A DNA stretch of 64,000 nt from Novosphingobium sp. (lineage in GTDB: Bacteria; Pseudomonadota; Alphaproteobacteria; Sphingomonadales; Sphingomonadaceae). This document shows, piece after piece, positions 19,144 to 27,802 of the stretch. A model generated the notes under the pieces. It was not told the origin of the DNA. It ran no database searches and saw nothing but the letters and a program-made list of their open reading frames with translations. Where the stretch lies: positions 1-64,000 of the forward strand of contig NZ_JAIXZS010000015.1 in the NCBI RefSeq assembly GCF_027489515.1, given 5' to 3'. A program made the position numbers and the translations under genes. How positions within the stretch are numbered: position 1 is the first letter of the stretch; each line of letters opens with the position of its first letter.

Positions 19144-19819
19144 CGCGCAAGGTCCAGTATCCGGGTTGAAAGGTGTGGGCACGGAACAGCTCGGCGTTCC
19201 ATGTCGCGCGGCCGGGCGCCTGCGGGTTCCAGCGCGGCGGCGGTGAGGCGGCGGCAGTGACGCGCCAGCGCATCCGCGCCGAGCCGAGATCGCTGCGTGC
19301 GTCCAGCCGCACCAGCCAAAGCGCGGTGCCGTGTTTTTCCGCCGCAAGGCTGAGCCGCCGCGAGGCGGTGAAATCGAGCGCGCGGGGGTTGCCCGCAATC
19401 TCCCCGATCACGAAGGCAAGGTCACGGCAGCGCAGCCCCTCTTCCAGCGCAAAGAGCGCGTCCTCAGGCGTTGTCGCGGCAACATGGATCAGGCGGTGGC
19501 GCAAGTGCGGCGGGAGCCCCGGGCGATAGGGCCGGCCCGAGAGCCTGAGCGCCGCCTTGTCCTGCACCCAGAGCCAGAGGCGCTGATCCTCTGCATCAAA
19601 GCCAAGAGCATCGCGCGCCAGCGCCAGCGCCAGCGCCGCACCGCTCGCTTCTCCGGCAGGGGCGAAGACTTCGGCATGGCGGCACCCGGTGGTGACTCCG
19701 GGACGCCAGCGCGCGGATTTGGCGCCGGAAAGCACGCGGGAGACAGAACCGCGACGCAGACCTGCGGCCAGCGGCGGGGACAGGACATGGACTTCGGAAC
19801 GGGCTTCGATTCGATTCAT
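19043..19819 (-). CDS. imuA: ImuA, SOS mutasome protein
   Basis: The 258-residue protein is a RecA/SulA-fold member of the mutagenesis cassette; it has been shown in other bacteria to work with ImuB and DnaE2. Visible family features are the N-terminal part leading into GCRHAEVFAPAGE, the strand LWLWVQDKAALRLSGRPY, the segment EEGLRCRDLAFVIGEIAG, and RRLSLAAEKHGTALWLVR. I do not see an intact Walker A motif, as is usual. The ATG at 19819 directly abuts the SOS box; GGA four bases upstream is the only ribosome-site candidate. First gene of the imuA-imuB-dnaE2 operon. Confidence 0.9.
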   Translation of the reverse strand: MNRIEARSEVHVLSPPLAAGLRRGSVSRVLSGAKSARWRPGVTTGCRHAEVFAPAGEASGAALALALARDALGFDAEDQRLWLWVQDKAALRLSGRPYRPGLPPHLRHRLIHVAATTPEDALFALEEGLRCRDLAFVIGEIAGNPRALDFTASRRLSLAAEKHGTALWLVRLDARSDLGSARMRWRVTAAASPPPRWNPQAPGRATWNAELFRAHTFQPGYWTLRDDDTALAAEPAGSGTPDHGDLVRGSGARSLAAG

Positions 19820-19834
19820 GTTCCTATTATGTTC
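19820..19834 (-). promoter_or_regulatory. LexA-binding SOS box of imuA-imuB-dnaE2
   Basis: On the coding (minus) strand GAAC, seven bases, GAAC ends at the base before the imuA ATG; on the plus strand GTTC-CTATTAT-GTTC. It matches the box before lexA in form. Because it touches the start codon, LexA bound here would cover both the leader and the ribosome entry region. Confidence 0.88.
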
Positions 19835-19872
19835 TTATTCTCCCGCCATGCAAGCGCCTCCCCGCACACCCT

Positions 19873-19908
19873 GCCCTTCCATGCAAAAGGGCCCTTCCAT
19901 GCAAAAGG
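19873..19908. repeat. Perfect 18-base tandem duplication
   Basis: The unit GCCCTTCCATGCAAAAGG occurs twice without gap (19873-19890 and 19891-19908). It lies in the short region between the imuA promoter and the permease terminator. Each unit holds CCCTT and AAAAGG, so it can also form a weak hairpin. The right copy supplies the T-run of the terminator on the minus strand. Confidence 0.8.
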
Positions 19909-19935
19909 GCCGCCTCCCGGTGCGGGAAGCGGCCC
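19903..19935 (-). terminator. Rho-independent terminator of the APC permease
   Basis: Stem GGGCCGC (19907-19913) with GCGGCCC (19929-19935), one mismatch, then an inner TCCCG/CGGGA stem with a three-base loop. On the minus strand the hairpin is followed by TTTT. It lies 25 bases after the permease stop. Confidence 0.75.
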
Positions 19936-19959
19936 TCGAGGCTTTGCCTGATGCGGCGA

Positions 19960-21480
19960 TCAAACGATGGGCGGCACCGATTGCGGCGGAATGTCCGCGT
20001 CCGTCTCATGCACTTCGACCGTGCCGCGCCCGACATGGCTGCGGTTGCGGCTGTAGGTGTAGTAGACCACAAGACCCGCGACAGCCCAGCCGAAGAACAG
20101 CTGGATCGTCACCGCCGAGAGGCTGCAGAACAGGTAGATGCAGCCCGCGATCGAAATCGGCGCGACGATGTTCACGGCCGGTGTGCGGAACGGACGGTGG
20201 CGCGTGGGCTCGGTCCGCCGCAGCACGATCACCGCGACCGAAACCGCAGCGAAGGCGAACAGCGTGCCCGAGTTCGACACGTCGGCCAGCAGACCGACCG
20301 GGAAGAACGCAGCGAAGACAGAGACGAACACCCCGGTCATCATCGTGATCACGTGCGGGGTGCGGAAGCGCGGATGGATCTTCGAGAAGAACTCCGGCAG
20401 CAGCCCGTCGCGGCTCATCACGAAGAAGATGCGGGTCTGGCCGAACATCATCATCAGAATGACCGAGGGCAGCGCGATGATTGCAGCAGCGCCCACCAGC
20501 CAGCCCACAAAGGGATAGCCAACGCTGCGCAGCGTCCAGGCGAGAGCTTCCTTCGAGCAGACCACTGCGTTGTCCTGGATCGCGGCGCAAGCGGCCGAAA
20601 GCGCGGGCGTACCGGGCGAGAGGATCTCGCCATTGGGGCCGGCCATCGGCTGCGCACCCACCGTGCCAATGACGCCGGCAGCCACGAGCATGTAGAACAC
20701 GGTGCAGATGCCGAGGCTGCCGATCAGGCCGATCGGCATGTTGCGCTGGGGGTTCTTGGTCTCTTCCGCCGCGGTCGAGACCGCATCGAACCCGACATAG
20801 GCAAAGAAGATCGAGGCCGCCGCACCGGAAATGCCGGCAAAGCCGTTGGGCGCAAAAGGCACGAACTCGCCGCTCTTGATCACCGGCAGGGTAAGCGCGA
20901 CGAACAGCGAGAGCGCGACGATCTTGATCGCCACGAGCACCGCATTGACCGTGGCGCTTTCCTTGGTGCCGAGCACGAGGAGCCAGGTGATCAGCCCGGC
21001 GATCGCCATCGCCGGCAAGTTGATCACGCCGCCGTCAAACGGCCCGCGCACCAGCGTCAGCGGTATGTCGAGATGGAAGCTCGTGTTGAGCCAGCCGACC
21101 ATGTAGCCGGACCAGCCGACCGAAACCGCACCTGCCGCGATCGCGTATTCGAGGATCAGCGCCCAGCCGACCATCCACGCGACGAGTTCGCCCATCACGG
21201 CGTAGCTGTAGGTATAGGCAGAGCCCGAGACCGGCACCATCGCGGCCATTTCCGCGTAGCACAGCGCCGCCACGGCGCAGACGAACCCTGCGATGATGAA
21301 GCTCACCATCATCCCGGGACCCGCCTTCTGCGCGGCCTCCGCGGTCAGCACGAAGATGCCGGTGCCGATGACGGCGCCGACGCCGAGCATGGTCAGTTGG
21401 AACGCGCCGAGCGAACGATGGAGCGATTTCTTCTCGGCAGTTGCAAGAATGGCGTCGAGTGGTTTGACGCGACCGAACAT
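19960..21480 (-). CDS. APC family amino acid permease (cationic amino acid transporter type)
   Basis: Inner-membrane amino acid transporter of the amino acid-polyamine-organocation superfamily. The 506-residue protein has about 12 hydrophobic helices and the first-helix signature GVGAVIGTGIFVLTAEAA near residue 35, followed by FVCAVAALCYAEMAAMVPVSGSAYTY, both typical of the YfnA/CAT group. The substrate cannot be told from sequence. The gene stands alone, divergent from panB across 238 bases in which I see no further feature, and ends before a clear terminator. Confidence 0.92.
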   Translation of the reverse strand: MFGRVKPLDAILATAEKKSLHRSLGAFQLTMLGVGAVIGTGIFVLTAEAAQKAGPGMMVSFIIAGFVCAVAALCYAEMAAMVPVSGSAYTYSYAVMGELVAWMVGWALILEYAIAAGAVSVGWSGYMVGWLNTSFHLDIPLTLVRGPFDGGVINLPAMAIAGLITWLLVLGTKESATVNAVLVAIKIVALSLFVALTLPVIKSGEFVPFAPNGFAGISGAAASIFFAYVGFDAVSTAAEETKNPQRNMPIGLIGSLGICTVFYMLVAAGVIGTVGAQPMAGPNGEILSPGTPALSAACAAIQDNAVVCSKEALAWTLRSVGYPFVGWLVGAAAIIALPSVILMMMFGQTRIFFVMSRDGLLPEFFSKIHPRFRTPHVITMMTGVFVSVFAAFFPVGLLADVSNSGTLFAFAAVSVAVIVLRRTEPTRHRPFRTPAVNIVAPISIAGCIYLFCSLSAVTIQLFFGWAVAGLVVYYTYSRNRSHVGRGTVEVHETDADIPPQSVPPIV

Positions 21481-21718
21481 TGATTTCTCCCGCCTTGGTC
21501 CAGAAGCCGGTTGCGCCCGTTACACCCTCTGTGCGGACGCGGCTCATGGCACCAGGTTTGCTGACATGAGTGCTAGCGCTGCGAACCGCCGCCGCAAAGC
21601 GCTTTTTCCATAAGCGCCATGCGCCGCGACGGAACAGTGCCGCACCGAAACGGACCAAGCCTTGCGGCTTTGCGGCATTGCTCTAAAAGCGCGGGTCCTG
21701 CGACAGGAAACCTCACCA

Positions 21719-22588
21719 ATGTCCACGACCTATGTCCTCGACACCGCCACCAGCCGCGCACATCCGACGCCGGCGCCGATGAAGCGGCTCAACATCCCCG
21801 GCATCCGGCAGCGCAAGGTGGACGGGGTCACCGAGCACCCGGTCGTCATGCTGACGGCCTACACCGCGCGCCAGGCGCAGCTGCTCGATGCACATTGCGA
21901 TCTTCTGCTCGTCGGGGATTCGCTCGGCCAGGTGATCTATGGCCTGCCCTCGAGCGTTCCGGTCACGCTCGACATGATGTGCGCGCATGGCGCCGCCGTT
22001 GTGCGCGGCTCCTATCACGCGGCGGTTGTGGTCGACATGCCCTTCGGCGCCTATGAAGCCTCGCCTAGCCAGGCCTTCGCGAGCGCCTCGCGCCTGCTCA
22101 AGGAAACCGGCTGCGATGCGGTCAAGCTCGAAGGCGGGGTCGCGATGGCCGAGACGGTCGCGTTCCTTGTCGCGCGCGGCATTCCGGTGATGGGCCATGT
22201 CGGCCTCACCCCGCAGGCGGTCAATGTGCTCGGCGGCTACAACGCGCGTGGGCGCAGCGCGGCGGAGGCGGAGAAGATCGTGGGCGATGCACGCGCGATT
22301 GCCGAGGCCGGGGCCTTTGCCATCGTCGTCGAAGGCGTGGTCGAACCGCTGGCTGTCGCGATTACCGAGGCCGTCCCCTGCCCGACCATCGGCATCGGCG
22401 CTTCGGCGCAGTGTGACGGGCAAGTGCTGGTGACCGACGACATGCTCGGCATGTTCGAGCGCACCCCCCGCTTCGTGAAGATATACGAACATCTGGCCGA
22501 GACCATTTCCGCCGCGGCCGCAACCTACGCCGCCGAAGTGCGCGCTCGCACCTTTCCAGGGGTGGAACAGACCTACCAGCCGAAGTAA
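21719..22588 (+). CDS. panB: 3-Methyl-2-oxobutanoate hydroxymethyltransferase
   Basis: First step of pantothenate synthesis: transfers a one-carbon unit from methylene-tetrahydrofolate to 2-oxoisovalerate, making ketopantoate. The 289-residue TIM-barrel protein shows the family motifs [27 protein letters not shown] (metal-binding Asp), [12 protein letters not shown] and DAVKLEGG. The ATG at 21719 follows CAGGAAACC. An in-frame start at 21662 would add 19 residues with no similarity to the family. No other pan gene lies in the window. Confidence 0.95.
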   Translation: MSTTYVLDTATSRAHPTPAPMKRLNIPGIRQRKVDGVTEHPVVMLTAYTARQAQLLDAHCDLLLVGDSLGQVIYGLPSSVPVTLDMMCAHGAAVVRGSYHAAVVVDMPFGAYEASPSQAFASASRLLKETGCDAVKLEGGVAMAETVAFLVARGIPVMGHVGLTPQAVNVLGGYNARGRSAAEAEKIVGDARAIAEAGAFAIVVEGVVEPLAVAITEAVPCPTIGIGASAQCDGQVLVTDDMLGMFERTPRFVKIYEHLAETISAAAATYAAEVRARTFPGVEQTYQPK

Positions 22589-22632
22589 GGGAATATCTGG
22601 CCGGTATCTCCTGGCCGAAACGGGACCACCAC

Positions 22633-23700
22633 TTGCTCAAGAACTTCGGCGGCTCGATCGCCTTCACGCTTCTCTGCCTTGCGCTGGCGGCCGCTTATGG
22701 CTGGTACCAGACCGCATCCGTGCCAGCGACGCTCGCTATGCTGTGGATCGTGGTGATGCTCTCGGTACTCGAGATCTCGCTTTCGTTCGACAACGCGGTG
22801 GTCAATGCGGTGGTGCTGGGCGAGATGGACGCGGTCTGGCAGCGGCGCTTCCTCACCTGGGGCATGGTCATCGCGGTCTTCGGCATGCGGATCGTGTTTC
22901 CGGTGGCGATCGTGGCAATCGCCTCCGGCATCGGGCCGGTCGAGGCCGTCCGCATCTCGCTGACCGAGCCCGCGCGCTATGAGGAAATCGTCTCCGGCGC
23001 ACATGTCGGCATCGCCGGCTTCGGCGGCGCGTTCCTCGCGATGGTCGGCCTCTCGTTCTTCTTCGATGGCGAGAAGGACGTACACTGGATCACCTGGATC
23101 GAGGCCCGCCTCGCCCGCTTTGCAGATATCAAGGCGGCCGAGATCGCGATCCTGCTGGTTGCGGTCTACGGCATCTCGCTGCTGCTGCCCCCGGCGGAGG
23201 CGCTCACATTCCTCGGCGCCAGCGCGCTCGGCATCGTCACCTTCATTGCGGTGGAGGCCATAGGCACCCTGCTCGAAATGCGCGAAGAGGCGCAGAAGGC
23301 GGCGGGCATCATGGTGCGCTCGGGCCTGGCCGGCTTTCTCTATCTCAACGTGCTCGATGCCTCGTTCAGCTTCGATGGAGTGATCGGGGCCTTCGCACTC
23401 TCCAACAACATGGTGGTGATCGCGCTCGGCCTCTCCATCGGCGCGATGTTCGTGCGCTCGCTCACGTTGCTGCTGGTGAAGCAGGGAACGCTGTCCGAAT
23501 ACCGCTACCTTGAGCACGGCGCGTTCTGGGCGATCATCGCGCTGGCCGCGATCATGCTGATCTCCGCGCACGTCGAAATTCCCGAGACGGTAACCGGCCT
23601 CATCGGCGCCGTGCTGATCGGGCTCTCGCTATGGTGGTCCGTGCGGCACAACCGCGAACTCCCCGATGGCGAGATCGAGGACGCGCTGCGCGCGGAGTGA
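22633..23700 (+). CDS. DUF475 family integral membrane protein (TerC-related)
   Basis: The 355-residue protein has about nine hydrophobic helices and two acidic-in-membrane motifs, LSFDNAVVNA near residue 55 and SFDGVIGAFALSNN near 245, hallmarks of the TerC/DUF475 group thought to move metal ions. It matches the DUF475 layout rather than the shorter TerC. The start codon is TTG, chosen because the conserved N-terminus (LKNFGGSIAF) begins there. It follows panB after 44 bases but is functionally unrelated. The role is unknown; metal or tellurite-related functions are inferred from distant relatives only. Confidence 0.85.
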   Translation: MLKNFGGSIAFTLLCLALAAAYGWYQTASVPATLAMLWIVVMLSVLEISLSFDNAVVNAVVLGEMDAVWQRRFLTWGMVIAVFGMRIVFPVAIVAIASGIGPVEAVRISLTEPARYEEIVSGAHVGIAGFGGAFLAMVGLSFFFDGEKDVHWITWIEARLARFADIKAAEIAILLVAVYGISLLLPPAEALTFLGASALGIVTFIAVEAIGTLLEMREEAQKAAGIMVRSGLAGFLYLNVLDASFSFDGVIGAFALSNNMVVIALGLSIGAMFVRSLTLLLVKQGTLSEYRYLEHGAFWAIIALAAIMLISAHVEIPETVTGLIGAVLIGLSLWWSVRHNRELPDGEIEDALRAE

Positions 23701-23701
23701 T

Positions 23702-24769
23702 CTAGTCGAGCGGCACAGACGCCAACTTGGGCGCAGGTGCAGGCGTGCCCAGGAAGCGCGGCGCGGGTGCGGGCATCGTCATCCCGCCATCCTCCACGAA
23801 CATGGCGCGCGCCGCGTTGTGCGGGTGGTGCGGCGCGTCCTTGAGGCTGAGGACCGGTGCGAAGCAGATGTCCGTGCCGTCCATGATCGCTTCCCACTCG
23901 CTGCGCGGCTTCGTCTTGATCAGCGCGGCAACCTTGGCCTTGAGCGCCGGCCATTGCGACTGATCGTGCTGTGCAGCCATCGCGGGATCGGCGCCGAGCC
24001 CGCTCTTCTCCATCAGCAACGCGTAGAACTGCGGCTCGATCGAGCCGAGCGCGATCCACTTGCCGTCGCTCGTCTCGTAGGTGTCGTAGAAGTGCGCGCC
24101 GCCATCGAGCAGGTTGACCCCGCGCTCGTCCTTCCACTGGCCATTGCCGAAGAAGGTCCAGGTCATCGCCGAAAGGATCGCCGCGCCATCGACCATGGCG
24201 CAATCGATCACCTGGCCCTTGCCGGTTCGCTGGGCGGACAGCACGGCGGCGAGTACGCCGAAGGCCATCATCATGCCGCCTCCGCCGAAATCGCCCACGG
24301 CATTCACCGGAAACTGCGGCTTGCCGCCGGCCTGACCATAGGTGTGGAGCGCGCCGGCGAGCGCAATGTAGTTGATGTCATGCCCGGCCAGCGGCGCCAT
24401 CGGGCCCTCCTGACCCCAGCCGGTCATCCGCCCGTAGACGAGCCGCGGGTTATCGGTGAGCAGCACTTCGGGTCCCAGCCCCAGCCGCTCCATCACGCCG
24501 GGCCGATAGCCTTCGATGATCGCGTCGGCGTCTCTCACCAGTTCGCGGATGCGCGCGATGGCGGCAGGATCCTTGAGATCGAGCTCCATCCGCACGCGGT
24601 TCCGGTTGAGGATATCGCGATTGCCGGCGTCACCGGTGCGACCCGGCTTTCCGGGCCGGTCGATGCGAATGACCCTGGCGCCGTGATCGGCCAGCATCAT
24701 GCAGGCAAAGGGCCCGGGTCCAATCCCTGCGAACTCGAGAACCGTCAAACCTTCCAGCGCACCAGCCAT
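23702..24769 (-). CDS. CaiB/BaiF CoA-transferase family protein, alpha-methylacyl-CoA racemase type
   Basis: Family III CoA transferase fold; the closest pattern is alpha-methylacyl-CoA racemase, which epimerises 2-methyl-branched acyl-CoA for beta-oxidation. The ~355-residue protein has the expected catalytic His in GHDINYIALAG near 126 and Asp in NAVGDFGGGG near 156, spaced as in Mycobacterium MCR. The N-terminal LEFAGIGPGPFACMMLAD is typical. ATG at 24769 is chosen; a GTG lies one codon before. It ends 1 base past the end of the convergent DUF475 gene. Formyl-CoA or other CoA transferase activity is less likely because the racemase His/Asp pair is present. Confidence 0.9.
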   Translation of the reverse strand: MAGALEGLTVLEFAGIGPGPFACMMLADHGARVIRIDRPGKPGRTGDAGNRDILNRNRVRMELDLKDPAAIARIRELVRDADAIIEGYRPGVMERLGLGPEVLLTDNPRLVYGRMTGWGQEGPMAPLAGHDINYIALAGALHTYGQAGGKPQFPVNAVGDFGGGGMMMAFGVLAAVLSAQRTGKGQVIDCAMVDGAAILSAMTWTFFGNGQWKDERGVNLLDGGAHFYDTYETSDGKWIALGSIEPQFYALLMEKSGLGADPAMAAQHDQSQWPALKAKVAALIKTKPRSEWEAIMDGTDICFAPVLSLKDAPHHPHNAARAMFVEDGGMTMPAPAPRFLGTPAPAPKLASVPLD

Positions 24770-24840
24770 CACTCACCCCGACCTTGTTTAACCGATCAAT
24801 TGAAAACCGGTTTGCCGCGCGATTGCCCAGCTGTCGAGAC

Positions 24841-26445
24841 TTATTGCGCAAGCAACGGCTGTCCGCGTGCTGCCAGCGCGCGCGAGACGGCGGCATAGGC
24901 ATCGCTGCGTGGTCCGCCCACCCACGACGCGGCAAGCAGCTTCATGGCCGCAACGCTTTGCGGGTTCTGCGCCAGATAGCGCGAGGTCATGGCGTCGGCG
25001 TCGCGCGTGCGGCCAAGTGCGCGCAGCGCCGCATCCATGCGCCGCAGCACGGGTTCGTTGAAGCGAATCGCCGCGCCGTTCTGATAGTCCGCCAGCGCGC
25101 CGGCGGCATCGCCGCGCAAGGTGCGCACGTCGCCAGCAAGCAGGTGCGCTTCGGCCGCGCCCGGATTGGCATCGCGCAGACGGTCGGCCGCCGCCTGTGC
25201 TTCGTCCTTGCGTCCTTCCTTCAGCAGCGCGCGGATATAGGGCACCGCAGTCCCGGCCTGGTTAGGCGCATCGCCATAGGCTGCCGCGAGCACGCCGGTG
25301 CCGAATTCGGCAGAGAGCGGAGCGGGCCCATGCGCCTGCGGGCGCGCGGCCCGCGAAAGCAGGTCCTCCGCGCGGGTCTTGTTGCCCATCCGCCGCCAGC
25401 TTTGGCCAACCAGCTGCAGCGTATAGGGTGCGGCCCAGGGCTGTGCGGCATCACCATCGAAGCGCGCGGTGATCAGCGGATCGCTGCCCTGCCGCGCCAG
25501 CGCACGCAGCAGCATCTGCCGCGCCTCGAGGTTGTCTGGCTGCATACGCACCAAGCGGTCGAACTGCTCGACCGCGACGTTGATGTTGCCCGCACGGTAC
25601 TCGAGCACACCCGTCAGCAGGATCGCCGCCGGCATGTCGCGAAAGGCCGTGCCGGTGCGCTGCAGGATCGTGCGCGCAAGGTCCGTCTGGCCCGCGCGCG
25701 CCGCAAGCACGGCCTGGAGGAACGCAGGCCGCGGGTTCTTCGGATCGACTTGCGCCAGCTTGCGGCACACGATGAGCATCGCGCGGTAATCGCCCATGTC
25801 GCCCAGCGTCGCGGCATATTCGCCCAGCAGTGCCGGATCGTCGGGCCGTACTTTCAGCCCCGCCTCGAACCACGGCAGCGCGGCGGCAAGGCCATATTGC
25901 TCGCGGATCAGCAGGCCCCGAAAGGCAAGCGCGCGGGCATTCTTCGGATCGAGCGCGACGGCGCGGTCCGCCGCCTCGATCGATTGCAACTGTTCGCCGC
26001 CCGAAAAACGCAGGGCGGCAATCGCCACCCACAGATCGGAATCGCGAGGATTGGCTCTCAGCGCCGCATCGAACGCGTTCGCTGCGCCGCGCAGATCGCC
26101 GCTTGCGAGGGCCAGCTGGCCGCGCACGCGCCAGCCCAGCGCCTCGGTTCCCGGCGCGAAGGCACCGCCTTCGAGCACCTTGCGGGCCTCGGTGCGGTCG
26201 CCCTCGGCCAGCAGCGCCTCACCAAGATGCGCGCGCAGGGCATCCTCGCTGGTGCCAACCCGGATTGCCGCGCGCAGCATGACTTCCGCCGAAACCGCAT
26301 CCCGCCGGTCGATCGCCGCCTGCGCCCGCGCGCGCAAATCCTCAAGCCGCGAAGCGCCCGCCGCAGGCCCGGCCAACGCCAGAATGGCCAGCGAGAGGGC
26401 GGCCGCGGCCTTAATGCTGAAGGTCGTACTGCTTGAGGAGATCAT
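24841..26445 (-). CDS. Exported TPR-repeat protein of the PEP-CTERM/EPS locus
   Basis: The 534-residue protein has a signal peptide (residues 1-30, hydrophobic core AAALSLAILALAG, cut after AAGAS or close by) and then tetratricopeptide-type helical repeats over most of its length (for example ANAFDAALRANPRDSDLW and AADRAVALDPKNARALAF). It is probably periplasmic. The start ATG lies inside the end of prsR (35-base overlap), so it is translated with that operon. It may correspond to the PrsT-type TPR protein of XrtA systems but is shorter than those I know, and no PEP-CTERM tail is seen: it ends in ARGQPLLAQ. Confidence 0.82.
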   Translation of the reverse strand: MISSSSTTFSIKAAAALSLAILALAGPAAGASRLEDLRARAQAAIDRRDAVSAEVMLRAAIRVGTSEDALRAHLGEALLAEGDRTEARKVLEGGAFAPGTEALGWRVRGQLALASGDLRGAANAFDAALRANPRDSDLWVAIAALRFSGGEQLQSIEAADRAVALDPKNARALAFRGLLIREQYGLAAALPWFEAGLKVRPDDPALLGEYAATLGDMGDYRAMLIVCRKLAQVDPKNPRPAFLQAVLAARAGQTDLARTILQRTGTAFRDMPAAILLTGVLEYRAGNINVAVEQFDRLVRMQPDNLEARQMLLRALARQGSDPLITARFDGDAAQPWAAPYTLQLVGQSWRRMGNKTRAEDLLSRAARPQAHGPAPLSAEFGTGVLAAAYGDAPNQAGTAVPYIRALLKEGRKDEAQAAADRLRDANPGAAEAHLLAGDVRTLRGDAAGALADYQNGAAIRFNEPVLRRMDAALRALGRTRDADAMTSRYLAQNPQSVAAMKLLAASWVGGPRSDAYAAVSRALAARGQPLLAQ

Positions 26446-27802
26446 AGAGCGTGGGCCGGCTGATCCCCAGGAGGCGCGCGGTGTTGGAGATGTTCCCCTC
26501 GCTGCGCGCCAGCGCATGGCGGATCATCTTGCGATCGGTCGCCTCGCGCGCTGACTTGAGGTTGAGCGGATTGGCCTCGTCCTCGCCTGGTTCGGCAAGA
26601 TCGAGATCGGACGCCGTCACCAGCTTGCCATCGGCCATGATCACCGCGCGCTTCACCCGGTTTTCGAGCTCGCGCACGTTGCCGGGCCACGTCCAGGCAT
26701 CGATCGCGGCTAGCGCATCGGGCGCAAAGCCCTTGACCGACGGGTTCATCTCGGCGGCAAATCGCGTCAGGAAGACCTTGGCCAGCAGCGCCGCATCGCC
26801 CGGCCGCTCGGCAAGGCTGGGAATACGCACGACGATCTCGGCAAGGCGGTAGAACAAGTCCTCGCGGAAGCGTCCGTCGGTGATCATCGCCTCGAGGTTC
26901 TGGTGCGTAGCGCAGACAATGCGCGTGTCGACCTCGATCGAGCGCCTCCCGCCGATGCGCTCGATCGTGCGCTCCTGCAGGAAGCGCAGCAGCTTGACCT
27001 GCAGCGGAAAGGGAATGTCGCCCACTTCATCAAGGAACAAGGTACCGCCGCTGGCTTGTTCGATCTTGCCCTCGGTCGTCTTCACCGCACCGGTGAACGC
27101 GCCTTTCTCGTGGCCGAACAGCTCGCTTTCGAGGAGGTTCTCCGGGATCGCAGCGCAGTTGATCGCGACAAATGCGCCCTGCCGCCGCGGGCTGGCCTCA
27201 TGCAGGCCGCGCGCCAGCAGTTCCTTGCCGGTGCCGCTAGCGCCCAGCAGCATGACCGAAACATTGGTTCCCGCCACGCGTTCGATCGTCCGCGCCACCT
27301 TCACCATCTCCGGCGCACCGGTGATCATGCGGCCCAGCACCCTGTTGTCCTCGGGTGCCCTCTCAGCGAGCTGGCGGTTCTCCGCCTCGATCCGGTAAAG
27401 ATGCAGCGCGCGCCGCACGATCAGGCCGAGCGCATCGATATCGACCGGCTTGGCGTAGAAATCATAGGCGCCCTGCTGAATGGCGCGGAGAGCGCTTTCG
27501 CGTGCGCCGTGTCCGCTCGCGACGATCACCTTGGTATCGGGCTTGAGCGCCATGATCGCATCGAGCACGGCAAAGCCCTCGCTCGTCCCATCGGGATCGG
27601 GCGGCAGGCCGAGGTCGAGTGTCACCACTGCAGGCTCCTCGGAGCGCAGCAGCGCGAGCGCGGTCTGGCGGTCGCCCGCAATGAACACTTCGAAGTCCTC
27701 GTAGGCCCACTTCAACTGGGCCTGCAGGCCGGGATCGTCCTCGACGATGAGGAGCTTGGGGAGCGCCTTGACCGGGCTCGGGGGCCGTTCCTGAATCATC
27801 AT
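26411..27802 (-). CDS. prsR: PEP-CTERM-box response regulator, sigma-54 activator PrsR
   Basis: NtrC-type response regulator of the PrsK/PrsR pair that controls PEP-CTERM and exopolysaccharide genes with sigma-54. The 463-residue protein has a receiver domain (phospho-accepting Asp in VTLDLGLPPDPDG near 59; Lys in YAKPVD), an AAA+ domain with Walker A GASGTGKE, the sigma-54 loop GAFTGA and Walker B GGTLFLDEVG, and a Fis-type HTH at the end (NISNTARLLGISRPTLYDLL). Its start overlaps the prsK stop by four bases (ATGA), so both are translationally coupled. Confidence 0.94.
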   Translation of the reverse strand: MMIQERPPSPVKALPKLLIVEDDPGLQAQLKWAYEDFEVFIAGDRQTALALLRSEEPAVVTLDLGLPPDPDGTSEGFAVLDAIMALKPDTKVIVASGHGARESALRAIQQGAYDFYAKPVDIDALGLIVRRALHLYRIEAENRQLAERAPEDNRVLGRMITGAPEMVKVARTIERVAGTNVSVMLLGASGTGKELLARGLHEASPRRQGAFVAINCAAIPENLLESELFGHEKGAFTGAVKTTEGKIEQASGGTLFLDEVGDIPFPLQVKLLRFLQERTIERIGGRRSIEVDTRIVCATHQNLEAMITDGRFREDLFYRLAEIVVRIPSLAERPGDAALLAKVFLTRFAAEMNPSVKGFAPDALAAIDAWTWPGNVRELENRVKRAVIMADGKLVTASDLDLAEPGEDEANPLNLKSAREATDRKMIRHALARSEGNISNTARLLGISRPTLYDLLKQYDLQH

